Source: Eublepharis macularius (Eukaryota; Chordata; Lepidosauria; Squamata; Eublepharidae). From it: a stretch of DNA of 64,000 bases. This document shows positions 23,975-33,824 of this stretch, in pieces (the first letter of the stretch is position 1; each line of letters opens with the position of its first letter). The translations under genes and the position numbers were made by a program. Where the stretch lies: contig NC_072793.1 in assembly GCF_028583425.1 (NCBI RefSeq), positions 97,139,689 through 97,203,688 of the forward strand, written 5' to 3'. A model generated the notes under the pieces. That model saw nothing but the letters and a program-made list of their open reading frames with translations. It was not told where the DNA came from and made no database searches.

Positions 23975-24195
23975 TTTTTAAGTAGTGTGTGTAAAGTGCC
24001 ATTATGTTGCAGCTGACAAGACAACCCCATAGGGTTTTTCAAGGAAAGAGACGAACAGAGGTGGTTTGCCATTGCCTGCCTCTGCACAGCAATCCTGGCT
24101 GTCCTTGGTGGTCTCCCATCCAAATAATGACCAGGGCCCACCCAGCTTAGCTCCGAAGATCTGATGAGATCAGGCTAGCCTGAGCCATTCACATC
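23975..24195 (-). mobile_element. 5S-rRNA-derived SINE
   Basis: Read on the - strand, the head (about 24186 down to 24085) contains CCTGATCTCATCAGATCT, CGGAGCTAAGCTGGGT and TTTGGATGGGAGACCACC, which align with the 5S rRNA internal promoter region (A-box GAAGCTAAGCAGGGTC, C-box TGGATGGGAGACCGCC). The body (GCAGAGGCAGGCAATGGCAAACCACCTCTG) is the standard unrelated SINE body in squamates. It is not a functional 5S gene because the 5' portion is missing and substitutions are many. Confidence 0.8.
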
Positions 24196-26697
24196 AGCAT
24201 TTAAAACAATACAGTATAGTGAAACATTCCCATGGTTTCCTTCAGAGCCACGCACTCAACCAGGACAGTTCAAGTCCTGCTTGTCATAATTGTCTGTTAT
24301 AATTGTTATAATTGTCTGTTATAAAGAGCCTAGATGCAGTCCGCAGGTGCTCCAGGTTGCTCTTCCTTGGGTTTGAAAGGCATATTTTCATGAATTACAG
24401 TGGCATACTTGTGCAGTCACCTGTTCCTACAGAGGCTGAAATAAAGTTCATATTTTGAGAGAACATGGCCGATCAGTTAACATAAAGGGCATTTCACATA
24501 TTATACTGAGGCAAACCTAGATTTGTATACTCTACAAGGCACTGCAGCTAGGAAGCTTTCTATGTTTGCAAATGTTATTTTTTCAAACTCACACTATATG
24601 TGTACACACTTAAAATATCTTCAGTGTATACTTTACAAAATTAGTGTGTGCTTTGGTCCTTAGGAAACTGCCGGGATTACAGATTTCTATAGCCACTAGT
24701 TAAGAGTCTGAAGTGTTTTATGTTATGGCAGTCTGTGTTCCAGATACCTAGTAAGCAGTGACATGGAGACCTTAGGTGGTATACCTCATAACCAAAGAGC
24801 ACCCCTTTGCTACTCTATAGGCAGAACCAGAGATGATAGGAGTTTTCCATGGGCTCTAAAGGATGGGTGGTCAGAGCATGCTCATGCTTTGCACTGGGTT
24901 AGGATAGTAATAACCTCTCTTTGTTCTCTTAGAATAAGTTTGCACAGCAGTTCCCTATGCTACTGGTTTATCACTTGTTTCCAGCTAGCAGTATGAGTCA
25001 AAGTAGGTCCTTTATTTCTAGTCTCTTTATATCTGATAGCTGGTGTCTACCTAGGCAATCTGCACAGTCATTTCCCTCTTCCCCATATTGATTGAGAGAG
25101 GGGACAAGTGTAGTTTGAAGCCTGTGGGTTGTGGGGACTGCAGAGCTTATATAGATGCACTCAGTCTCTGAATCAATTCTTTTGTTGCAATGTAAAAGAT
25201 TGACTAGGAAGGCTTGTCAATGGTTGTTCAGTTACTGTTCACCATGCAGTCATGCTATCTACAGAAACTAGTTTCACCATGGTAGTCCATGTAGCCATCG
25301 TTTGAATACCTCACTAAGTCTTAGGGAAATCTCTTTTATGAGAGGCAAGAATGCAGTATAGGGAAGATCATGCTTTTCTACCAAGACTAAAAACAGTGTT
25401 TAGAGTAGCCAACACTTTTCCCCAGCAAGAAATGCTTCTAGAAACAGGACACAACAGTTGATTTGAGCTTTGCGTTCAGGTGGGAGATGAAGAAAAAAGC
25501 TAAATATTGCAGCAGGAGTTAACTTTGTTAGTGCATTCCCAGTACTATTGAATTGGTTGCGTTTCCAACATTCACTTGGACCAGGCAGCACGTACCCCTG
25601 CTGTCTCATTGGAGCAAGCATCAGGAAACTGGAAGGTAGCTTGTTGCTGCCTCTGTAGATAAAACAACTGCATTGCCACCTTACTGACAGCAATGAATAT
25701 CCAGCTCCCTATCAGTTTTACCAGCAGGGCCCAGATTATATCTAATTCATACTGGGTTTTAGGATACCATCATAACAGCTGAGATGATGATCAGATGAGA
25801 ATTAATATCCCAACAAGAAAGGAGCCAAGAGCCAAGACTTCTCTTGAAACTGCTTACAGGGCAGAAGGCTTTCGTGGCCAGCATGGGTTCCTGGCAGCTG
25901 CTTCAATGATGGCAAGATGGGCCAAAGGGATCCCCATGTCTCTCTCCCCAAACAGGGATTTGTTTCCTTCATGAGCTGAGCAAAATGGTAGGAATCATTC
26001 CCTCTAACAGCTTTTCTCCGATGTACCAGCCTCCCTGACAATGACAAGTGCATAATCTGAGGATGCTTCTTCAGGGCTCTTAAGTTGAATTTGTCCCTTA
26101 CAAGTTCTCTCAGCAGTGGCTGCTAAAATCCCCTCCATCCTTTCCATTGTAAATATTTGTACAGTGTGTATAAAAAAAAAACACTACTTATGTGGTATGA
26201 AGAACAAAAAAAGTCAACTCATAGGCCCTTTCTGTGGGGCTCCATCTCAGTGACCAGCACACCTGCCAACTCTTGCTTTTGTGTACAAAAAAGATCAACA
26301 AACAAAGCCTGGTGTTTGTGGCTGGCTCCTTTGGACTGTTCCTCTTCTTGCGAAGCATAGCAGAGTCTTGTAGAGTTGTCGTGGCTGTCACATGACATGT
26401 CCCTTCCACACCCTCCTCACCTCCCTCTTCCATGTCTCTTTGAGTTGTTTCCTTTTCTCTTTTTATTTTTTATTATTTTGGAGGTGGGAGGGGTTGTGTG
26501 TAAGAACAAAAAAAACCCCCATCAAACAAAAGTTTACAGTTGTAAGTGCAATGACCTAAAATCCTTTATTTGAACATTGTAAATGATGTGTGTGTCCTGC
26601 TGTGCTCTGTGAGAACTTGTAGTATTTCAGTGTACCACCTCATGTATTGTGACTCCGTATGGGAAGTTGCCCTACAAGGTATTTCTGTGGAGAACAG

Positions 26698-26703
26698 AAT
26701 AAA
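26698..26703 (+). terminator. BSN: Polyadenylation signal AATAAA (probable BSN end)
   Basis: AATAAA in GAACAGAATAAAAGGAC is followed by a GT-rich element (GGTGCCTCTGGTTTTGTCC) within 40 nt, the usual arrangement for cleavage at about 26715-26725. It is the best candidate for the 3' end of BSN, but RNA evidence would be needed to exclude upstream sites. Confidence 0.5.
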
Positions 26704-26835
26704 AGGACTTGATATGATTCACAAGGTGCCTCTGGTTTTGTCCCTGCTTGTAAGAACCTTGAAGTTTGGGTTGGTTTTCTCTTTCCATGACTGCCTTACT
26801 TTGAGACTTTCAACACACTTGCTTCCAAAGCCTAC

Positions 26836-26900
26836 AGTGCAATCTTGTACAAAGTTACACCCTTCTAACTCCACTGCAGTCAGTGGGTTTAGGATTGCAC
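26836..26900. repeat. Copy of the palindromic MITE-like repeat
   Basis: ACAGTGCAATCTTGTACAAAGTTACACCCTTCTAACTCC followed by GTCAGTGGGTTTAGGATTGCAC shares the terminal GCAATCNT.../...AGGATTGCAC and the internal TTACAC motif of the palindrome at 722-802. One arm is shortened. Confidence 0.55.
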
Positions 26901-27348
26901 TACTCTCTCACACAAGTGAAAACACCTGTGTTTGAACTGTACTATTTCAGACTGCAGATGAGAGAGGAGGGTCACTTGGTAAAATGTTCCTTCACACATT
27001 TTTTTTTAAAAGTTTCCTTAACATAACCAAAAGGTTTGTCTGGGAGAAGGCCACCCTTCTTCCAGACATCCAATTTTTGTTTGGAGGGAATGCGTAGTTT
27101 TCTGCATGAGGGACCTAGGCCAAAGCTGACAAGCATTAGAAGTCATTTGGCACTACATTATAGCTGCATCGATCATAGCTGTCACAGAGCGAGCCAGCAG
27201 CATAGGCTGCTTTGGACAAATTAGTTTGGGAATTTCCAGGCTAGTCACAAAAAGTCTTTCTGCATACCAACCCATATCACATCACAATCAAAATGAGGCA
27301 TGCCACAGGAAGATACTCCCAGAACTGTGGGTGCCAGATAGTTCAAAG

Positions 27349-27538
27349 CAGGGCTTTTTTTCTGGAAAAAGAGGTGGTAGAATTCAGTGGGTTTCCCTCA
27401 CAAAGAAAATGGTCACATGGCTCGTGGCCCCAAGATCTCTCTGTCTGGAGATCAGGGGGCGGGGCCATAAATCATGCGACCATTTTCAAGAGGTTCCGGA
27501 ACTCCATTCCACTGCGTTCCAGCTGAAAAAAAGCCCTG
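27349..27538. mobile_element. hAT MITE, 190 bp
   Basis: Ends are CAGGGCTTTTTTTCTGG at 27349 and CCAGCTGAAAAAAAGCCCTG at the right, which form imperfect terminal inverted repeats. They are flanked by 8-bp repeats gttcaaag (27341-27348) and gctcaaag (27539-27546), 7 of 8 matching. Length and termini indicate a non-autonomous hAT deletion derivative. The same end sequences bracket the larger element at 6345-7342. Confidence 0.85.
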
Positions 27539-27546
27539 GCTCAAAG

Positions 27547-29903
27547 GATTTCTTTGCTGTCTCACACATCAAGGGGTTCATTATGCATGGCAGAAGATTT
27601 TTCCCTATACACAGGTTGTCCACATAAGGAAATATGTGCCCAATCCTTACATGATCTCTTCAATCCTTCACCTTCAGAAAAAATCAAATAAATGCACAAA
27701 TTGGTCCCATGCATGTATAAAGTTATGTGCATTTTGTGCTGCTTTTCGCCACTCAATGTGGACTCATTATCATCATCATCATTATAAAGTAGCTTACAAA
27801 ATAAGAAAAACCCACCACCCATCAAATGAAACAAATCTACCCATCATCTACAGGCAATAGGAGGGAGGGGGCAGAATGGGTGGGAGCAGCTCTGCCCCTG
27901 ATGGAAACTGTCTCTCCCTAAGCGCCTACATCATGTTTTCATAAACCTGGAGATGTGGGGTTAGATGCTGTTCTACAATATATATAGTGTTGCCTGGGTA
28001 GGTGAGTGTGTGAATCAGCCCCCAAAAGCAAGCCAAGTCAAATGGCACCATCCTCTAGTTTCTATCTGGGAGAAACCTCCAATCCCCAAAGTGAACATCA
28101 GGTTCAAAACCTTAGCAAATCCATCTACAGTAACATACATCTAATATTTTTGTCTGACCACCTCCCGCCCATGCAAATAAAAGAAATTCAAAGAGAGGGC
28201 TACACAGGGCAAAGCAGGGAATCCTCACATTTGCAAAAAATATGTTAAAAATTGGAGGGGGTTCAAAATAGCACAGACACTGCAAACACAAAACAATTCC
28301 TTCACACCTTCTCATGAGAACAACCTGCAAATTTCACTCACCATTTTTAGTTATCACAAAGCAACTACTGTTGAGAGGGGTTGCTTTTTCACCCCAGAAA
28401 GACATGGTTACACTGGCAACAGTGAGGATGATGGGGCAGGGAACAAAGCAGGGGAAAGGGAAATAGTTCAAAAAACAGTGGGAGGAGGCAGGATGGAGCA
28501 GACCGGGGAGGGCGGGGGGAGATTGGGCAGGTGCGAAGTCTGGTCCAGGTGAATGCAGGGAACAATGTTGAGAAACCAGAGCAATGCAGGGGAAATGGAT
28601 GCTGGGCTGTGAGTGGAGACAGGCATTCCTTTTTGTTGTGAGTTCACTTGTCTCTCAATAATTGTCAAGAGAAATTACCAGAGCACAGATCTAAGATTTA
28701 AAACTGACCATTTAACTGCTATCCCTAGTTAATTACTAGTAAAGAAAACTTAGGAGAGTGTTCTGCACCTTGCCTAATAAGAACATTAACAGAACCCTGC
28801 TGGATCAGACTAGCAGCCCAACAAGTCCAGCATCCTGTTTCATGCAGATTTTCAAAGAGTTGGGCCCAGGTTCCCCAGATCCAACTCAGGTTTCAGCAGC
28901 TAAGCAGCAGCTGTGAGGAATGGCTATTTAAAAAAAAGGAGAGCCCAACCATCTTGGAATGCCAACACAAGGGAAAGAAGAGCTCTTGCCATCCCCACCA
29001 AGCTATTACCTTGTGTCAAAATAGCACAAGGAGTGAGAGGTATTTCAATGTTTTTACTTCTCTATGTGTGTTGTGCCGAAGGCGGCTCCCCTGTGCATTT
29101 GCCAGTCACCACAAAGAGGCTGGAGTAGGCAGAATGATACGAAAACTTCATTGCAACAAAGGAGAGGAACAGAGCTCTCAAAAGCAAGCCGTGGTTCTCT
29201 GACTTGGGTCAGAATGTTCAGAGCTTTTATAATGCTACTACAGCAAGGCATATGTGTCTTCTTTGCCTGGGCATCATGTTACAAACTCATGATTTCCCCT
29301 TCAGCAACGTGTATCACCCCATGTTCAGCTGGTGGGTTTTGTCACACAGTATCAACTAGTGGATGATGGGCTATCAAGTGCACAGAATACTCCATGTGGA
29401 ACAGCAAAAACAGAACCCCCCCCCCCCCACTTGCTAATTTGGAAAATGGCTTGAGAGGGGAGACAAGAATTCTTCCTTCCTGTGCAGTGGCATTCCAAGG
29501 CCATTTGGGTTCTCCTTTATTTTTTAACAGCCATTCCCCATAGCTGCTTTGTCACTGCAAGGTGCCCAAGTTGGGTCTGGGGAACCTGCATGTTTAGCTT
29601 GACCCACAGTTATCTTTTTATTGTTAAAGAAATCCATACTGTGATAGGGAAAACAAAATAGGCATTCTAACTGGCTATCTAACTAGGATATGCAGATAGG
29701 TCAGAGAGGGAGATCACCAGGAGGAGAGTGCCGGAAGGAATAAAGTCCCTAAGAATAGCAATCTAGGTAACAAAGGGATAACAGAAGAGACAAGAGGAAA
29801 AGGAATGAAACGTGTTAGGTTTCGAGATTCGGATATACCCTTCCCCCCATAGAATTACACAGGCTTTTTCACAGTGTAATGCATCCATGAGCAAAACGAG
29901 TGA
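27547..29903. other. Intergenic sequence with few recognisable features
   Basis: Apart from the repeat at 28775-28915 and a 13-base C-run at 29416-29428, no gene or mobile element could be supported. Open frames are short and lack motifs. Confidence 0.4.
28775..28915 (+). repeat. Squamate interspersed repeat of the CTGCTGGATCAG type
   Basis: The block AAGAACATTAACAGAACCCTGCTGGATCAGACTAGCAGCC...AAGTCCAGCATCCTGTTTC is a short, decayed copy of a repeat common in squamate genomes. The rest fades by about 28915. Confidence 0.6.
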
Positions 29904-30224
29904 TCTGAATTACAATACCTTTTTTTTAATAAAAAATTTTATTAGGTGAGTACAGATTACAAATATAATTTTCAATTAAAAACCTAAATATCACTTTCCC
30001 CCCACCCTTTCCCTCCCCCCTTTTTCATAGACTTCCAACAGCTTTCCAACCCATATCTTATTCTATAACTTACTTATCTATTCCCTCTATATATTATTAT
30101 CTCCTATTTTGTTAATAAACTAAATGATATCCATTAAAATCAAATCTATTCAAAATTTAAACTAAACAATAATTAAAACTTCACTTTGAATGGTAAAGAT
30201 ACCTATCCCTAGTAGTTTCCCCAG

Positions 30225-31094
30225 TTAATAACTTTCAAATTGCCATAATTTCCCCTTCACGTCCCACTTTTTCTCCAAATACTCCTTCAATTTCCCCCAG
30301 TTCTTGAAAAATTCTTCAGAATTCTGGTCTCTCAGCCTTCTTGTCATTTTGTCCATTTCCGCCATGTACAGCAACTTTTGTATCCACTCTCCTATAGATG
30401 GTATTTCTTGCACTTTCCATTTCTGCGCATATAGAATTTTTGCCGCTGTTGTCATATAAAATAACAATGTTCTGTATTGCGTAGGAACATCTTCCATATT
30501 TAAGTTCAGTAGCAGGAGTTCTGGTTTCTTTATTATTGAAATCTGCATAATCTCATTCATCACTTCTAAAATATCTCCCCAGTACTGCCTAGAGACCTCA
30601 CAAGTCCACCACATATGATACAATGATCCTTCATGACTTTTACATTTCCAACACTTATCAGACATCTTAGCATTTCCATAAGCTATTTTTTTTGGCGTCA
30701 AATACCACCTATATATCATCTTGAAAACATTTTCCTTGATACTGGTACAGGTTGAAATCTTCAATGTATTTTTCCACAAATATTCCCATGCCTCCATTGT
30801 TATGTCTCTTTGACAATTTATAGCCCACTTCACCATCTGGACTTTTACAGCTTCATCCTCTGTATACCACTTCAAGAGTATTTTATAAATTTTTGAAATT
30901 TTCTTCTTACTTTCTTGTAGTATAACTTCTTCCAATTCTGAATCTTTCCATTTAATTCCATATTTTGAACGATCCGAGTTGTATAAGTCCTTTATCTGCC
31001 TATATTGAAACCATCCATAGCAAAAAGCTAACTCTTCTTCTGTTTTAATTCTTGTCATATTCTGCTCCTGGATAAGAATCTTTTTATAGGACAG
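30225..31094 (-). pseudogene. L1 ORF2, C-terminal region
   Basis: The 277-codon frame (31058-30225) contains KMIYRWYLTPKKIAYG, SDKCWKCKSHEGSLYHMWW and TCEVSRQYW. This is the cysteine-rich C-terminal segment of L1 ORF2 (C-x2-C ... H...W-x-C). It ends at the natural stop, and the 3'UTR then runs to the A-rich tail near 29924. The upstream part is cut at 31095 by the duplicated target of the short LINE. Confidence 0.85.
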
Positions 31095-31110
31095 GCATTG
31101 ATCTCTATTG

Positions 31111-32625
31111 TTTTTTTTTAATAAATTTTTTATTTTTCATAGCTACAAAACACTACACAAAACTATCACAAGGAAAGGGGAGAGGGAAGGGACAAAGGGG
31201 GGGTGGAAAAAGAAAAGGGGGGGAATGAACTACAAACACTAAACACTACACTTCAATGTTTCCCTTCATACTGTCAATACAAAAATAGCTCCATAAAATA
31301 ATGATGGAGTGGTTAATCATACAGAGAATAAACATTTCAAATTCTGGTTAAACTTTCCTCCCCCTTCTAGGTCCCGGACGCAATTCTCTCTGTGCAACTG
31401 CTGTTGCGATGCTCTCCTCCTCCCCCCCCCCCTCCGGCTCCTCCTTTTCTTCGTTCTTGGTGCAGCAGAGTTCTGGGTTTTTATTCTCAAAATCCTTTAG
31501 TTGATCTTCTGATAATATCTTATAGGCCTGATCTTTATATCTGAACCATATTCCTTCCGGGAATAACCATTTGTACTTTATTCCATGGTCCCTCAGAAGT
31601 GCTACAAACTTTTTATATTTAAAACGCCGTTTCCGGACTAGAAATGGAACGTCCTTCAAAATCTTGACTTTCAAACCCATAAAGTCCAAATCCGCATTGT
31701 ATGAGTTATATAGGATGGTGTCCCGAATCTTTTTAGATGAAAAGTCAATAATGATCTCACGAGGCAACTGTCGCTTTGTTGCATATTTTGAAGAAGCCCG
31801 ACGGACCTCCAAAATGGCGCTTTTAACCTCTTCTTTAGTCGTCCTCGCGGGGTGTCGCCAATAATTCCGAGACCAAATCCCACAGATCCTCATTTTCCTC
31901 CTCTTTCACGTTTTGGAGACGCAAAATTGTCTGCGTTCGTTCCACCTGTAGCCCGATCAGCTGGTTCTCCACCAACTTCAGGTCCTTTTTTGTAGCCTTC
32001 ACAAGTGACGCACTTTCCAGAGCAGACTTCTCTGCCCCCCCCGCTGCTGCCTTAATGGTTTTCACCTCGCTTTCAATTAAGCCCACCCTTTGATCAGTTT
32101 CGTTCAGCTTGTCAACAAAGGGTTTTATAGCTTCCACCACCGCCCTGCGTACCAACTCTTCGAGCGACTCCCCCTTCTGCAAGGTAGCCGAGATTGACTT
32201 ACCGAGAGCGGGACTTTGCCTCTTTGCTGCCATTTGGGGGGGGGGCGCCAACAAAATTCTGGAACTCAACGAAGGGGAAGAGCGAGTCTTCTTCAGATCA
32301 ACCTCTCCTTCACAAACGCTTGTAGAACAGAAGGGATTCGCTTGTTTACAGGCTTCCGCCTGTTTCTTTTACTTGCCGTTTCTCGTTGCCCGGCGGCACT
32401 CGAGGCGCCGCGCACATCTGCCGGCCTCCATAGGGACAAACGGGCAATTCCCCCCCGCATTGATTTCGGGGAGTTCTTCCCGCCGCGTCCCGGACCCTGG
32501 CTCCCTCCCTGGGAGTCCTGGGGGCTAATCCTTGCGGGTCAGCCGCCCGGTCAGGGTGCCCGGTCGTTTCCTCCCAGACCAGCCGAGAGGAGCGTCCGGC
32601 ATGGCTGAGAAAACGAAACCGAATC
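31111..32625 (-). mobile_element. Short ORF1-only LINE (HAL1-like half-L1)
   Basis: It is flanked by the exact 16-bp duplication GCATTGATCTCTATTG (31095-31110 and 32626-32641) and lies inside the ORF2 of the larger L1. On the - strand it has a GC-rich 5' region of about 390 bp, an ORF1 from 32233 to 31348 (one frameshift), a short 3'UTR and an A-rich tail (the T-run with AATAAA complement at 31111-31130). No endonuclease or reverse transcriptase sequence is present, although both ends are defined. It is therefore not simply 5'-truncated. This is the structure of HAL1 elements, half-LINEs described in mammals that keep ORF1 only. Confidence 0.75.
31348..32233 (-). pseudogene. ORF1 of the short LINE, one frameshift
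   Basis: The likely start is the ATG at 32233 (MAAKRQSPALGKS). The first frame gives a heptad-like coiled coil (VEAIKPFVDKLNETDQRVGL, then SEVKTIKAA...SLVKATKKDLKLVENQL). A shift near 31850 moves to the second frame, with YATKRQLPREIIIDFSSKKI (RNA-recognition domain), then DVPFLVRKRRFKYKKFVALL and IKYKWLFPEGIWF (C-terminal domain). This is the coiled-coil/RRM/CTD order of L1 ORF1p, a trimeric RNA-binding protein. It is clearly different from the ORF1 of the host L1 (42391-43146). The tail is Glu-rich. Confidence 0.75.
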
Positions 32626-32641
32626 GCATTGATCTCTATTG

Positions 32642-33252
32642 TAAATAGCTCTCGGGTCGATAATTTCAAATGGTACCACCCACGAGGGGATACCCTCATC
32701 CAGATAACTTTTGTATTTTTTCCAGATTGTGAAGAGACTTCTTCTAATATAATGGTGTAGAAACATAGAATCAGCTTTCAATTTATCCTGCCACAAGTAG
32801 GCATGCTATCCAAACAGTTTTTTACAACCTTCCAAAGTTAGTAGCTTACAGTTCTCCAATGACATCCAATCTTTAAGCCAAACTAAACAAACTGCACAAC
32901 ACTTTCATTTTTACTCGAGGTTTCTTGCCTGCCCATACAAAATCAGAAATCTTCCTCTGCCACTTTTCAAATTGCTTACCATCTCTGATAATTGGAATTG
33001 TTTGTAATAAAAACATGATCCATAGTAACACATTCATCTTGACTGCCGCTATTCTTCCCAGCCATGACAGATTTAATTTGTTCCATTTAATCAAGTCTCT
33101 ATCAATCTGCTGCCATAGCTTTTCATAGTTATTCTTAAACAAGTCAATATTCTTGGCTGTAAGCTCAATTCCTAAATATTTTACTTTATGTGTTACTTCG
33201 CAGTTTGTAATTTCCATCAATTCTTGTTGCTTTTGTTTGATCATGTTCTTAC
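32642..33252 (-). pseudogene. L1 ORF2, thumb/connection segment between two insertions
   Basis: The frame 33244-32873 reads VTHKVKYLGIELTAKNIDLF and IKWNKLNLSWLGRIAAVKMN, conserved L1 sequence directly after the reverse transcriptase catalytic core. Near 32900 the frame shifts and continues as SMFLHHYIRRSLFTIWKKYK (32551-32796 frame). The right edge is the CTTAC duplication of the Gypsy element and the left edge is the duplication of the short LINE. Confidence 0.8.
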
Positions 33253-33669
33253 TGTCAGCTTGTGGCTAGATAAGGCGCTTCCTACAGGTTCCCTTTCAAA
33301 AGCAAACAGGAGTCCATTGATTGAACAAGGAAACTTTACTGCAGAAAAGGTCCATTATAGTCCACTGTCCTGAATAGGAGACTCAGGATGGTACATAGTC
33401 ATTGTTACCAATGAAGGGCAAAGCATGAGGTACAGAGTAACAATACCCATCTGGATTTGCCTCCCCCCACAGTTCTCAAAACAACATCTTTCAGTCCTGG
33501 GAAGCTGCTCTCCTTCAAGGCCAATGCTTGGTGGAATGGTGTTAGACAAAACAGTCGCCTCCGGTGGGAATGCTGCCTGGGAACTGGTGCACCTGGGAAG
33601 AAAGCACTTAAACACTAGAAGCATTAGAAAATGGAGTCAGTACAGTTTAGATATACACTGGACCTGACA
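33253..33669 (-). repeat. Gypsy 3' LTR
   Basis: 417 bp with TG...CA ends. It is the 3' LTR because the element reads on the - strand. It pairs with 39772-40188 at 415 of 417 positions. Confidence 0.95.
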
Positions 33670-33682
33670 TTCTGCCCCCCTT
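33670..33682 (-). promoter_or_regulatory. Polypurine tract for plus-strand priming
   Basis: On the - strand the purine run AAGGGGGGCAGAA directly precedes the TGTCAG start of the 3' LTR, the position where retroelement plus-strand DNA synthesis is primed. Confidence 0.75.
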
Positions 33683-33824
33683 AAAATAGATCCCCCCCTG
33701 GTTTATATGGGTAGCGAGTATGAAAAGCTTTGGTTAATCTAGGAGCATGAACATGTACAGAGTTCACCCACTCATCGTACCCAGAATCAAAGTCCTTCCA
33801 TCTAATGAGGTAAAAGAGCTGATT

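Larger units (their letters stand above)
20885..26720 (+). other. BSN: Candidate terminal 3'UTR exon of BSN
   Basis: A strong acceptor, TGTCTGTTTCTTCATCTTAG (ending 20884), precedes a long stretch with no coding potential that ends at an AATAAA. A 3'UTR of several kb is normal for BSN. The 26100-26710 part is rich in T/A runs and TGTGT motifs and is free of recognised repeats, which suits a conserved 3' end. SINE insertions at 23855-24195 would account for extra length. The start is tentative. Confidence 0.4.

Noticed and set aside
24070..24195. Possible functional 5S rRNA gene
   Set aside because: Only part of the 5S sequence is present, with many substitutions, fused to a standard SINE body.
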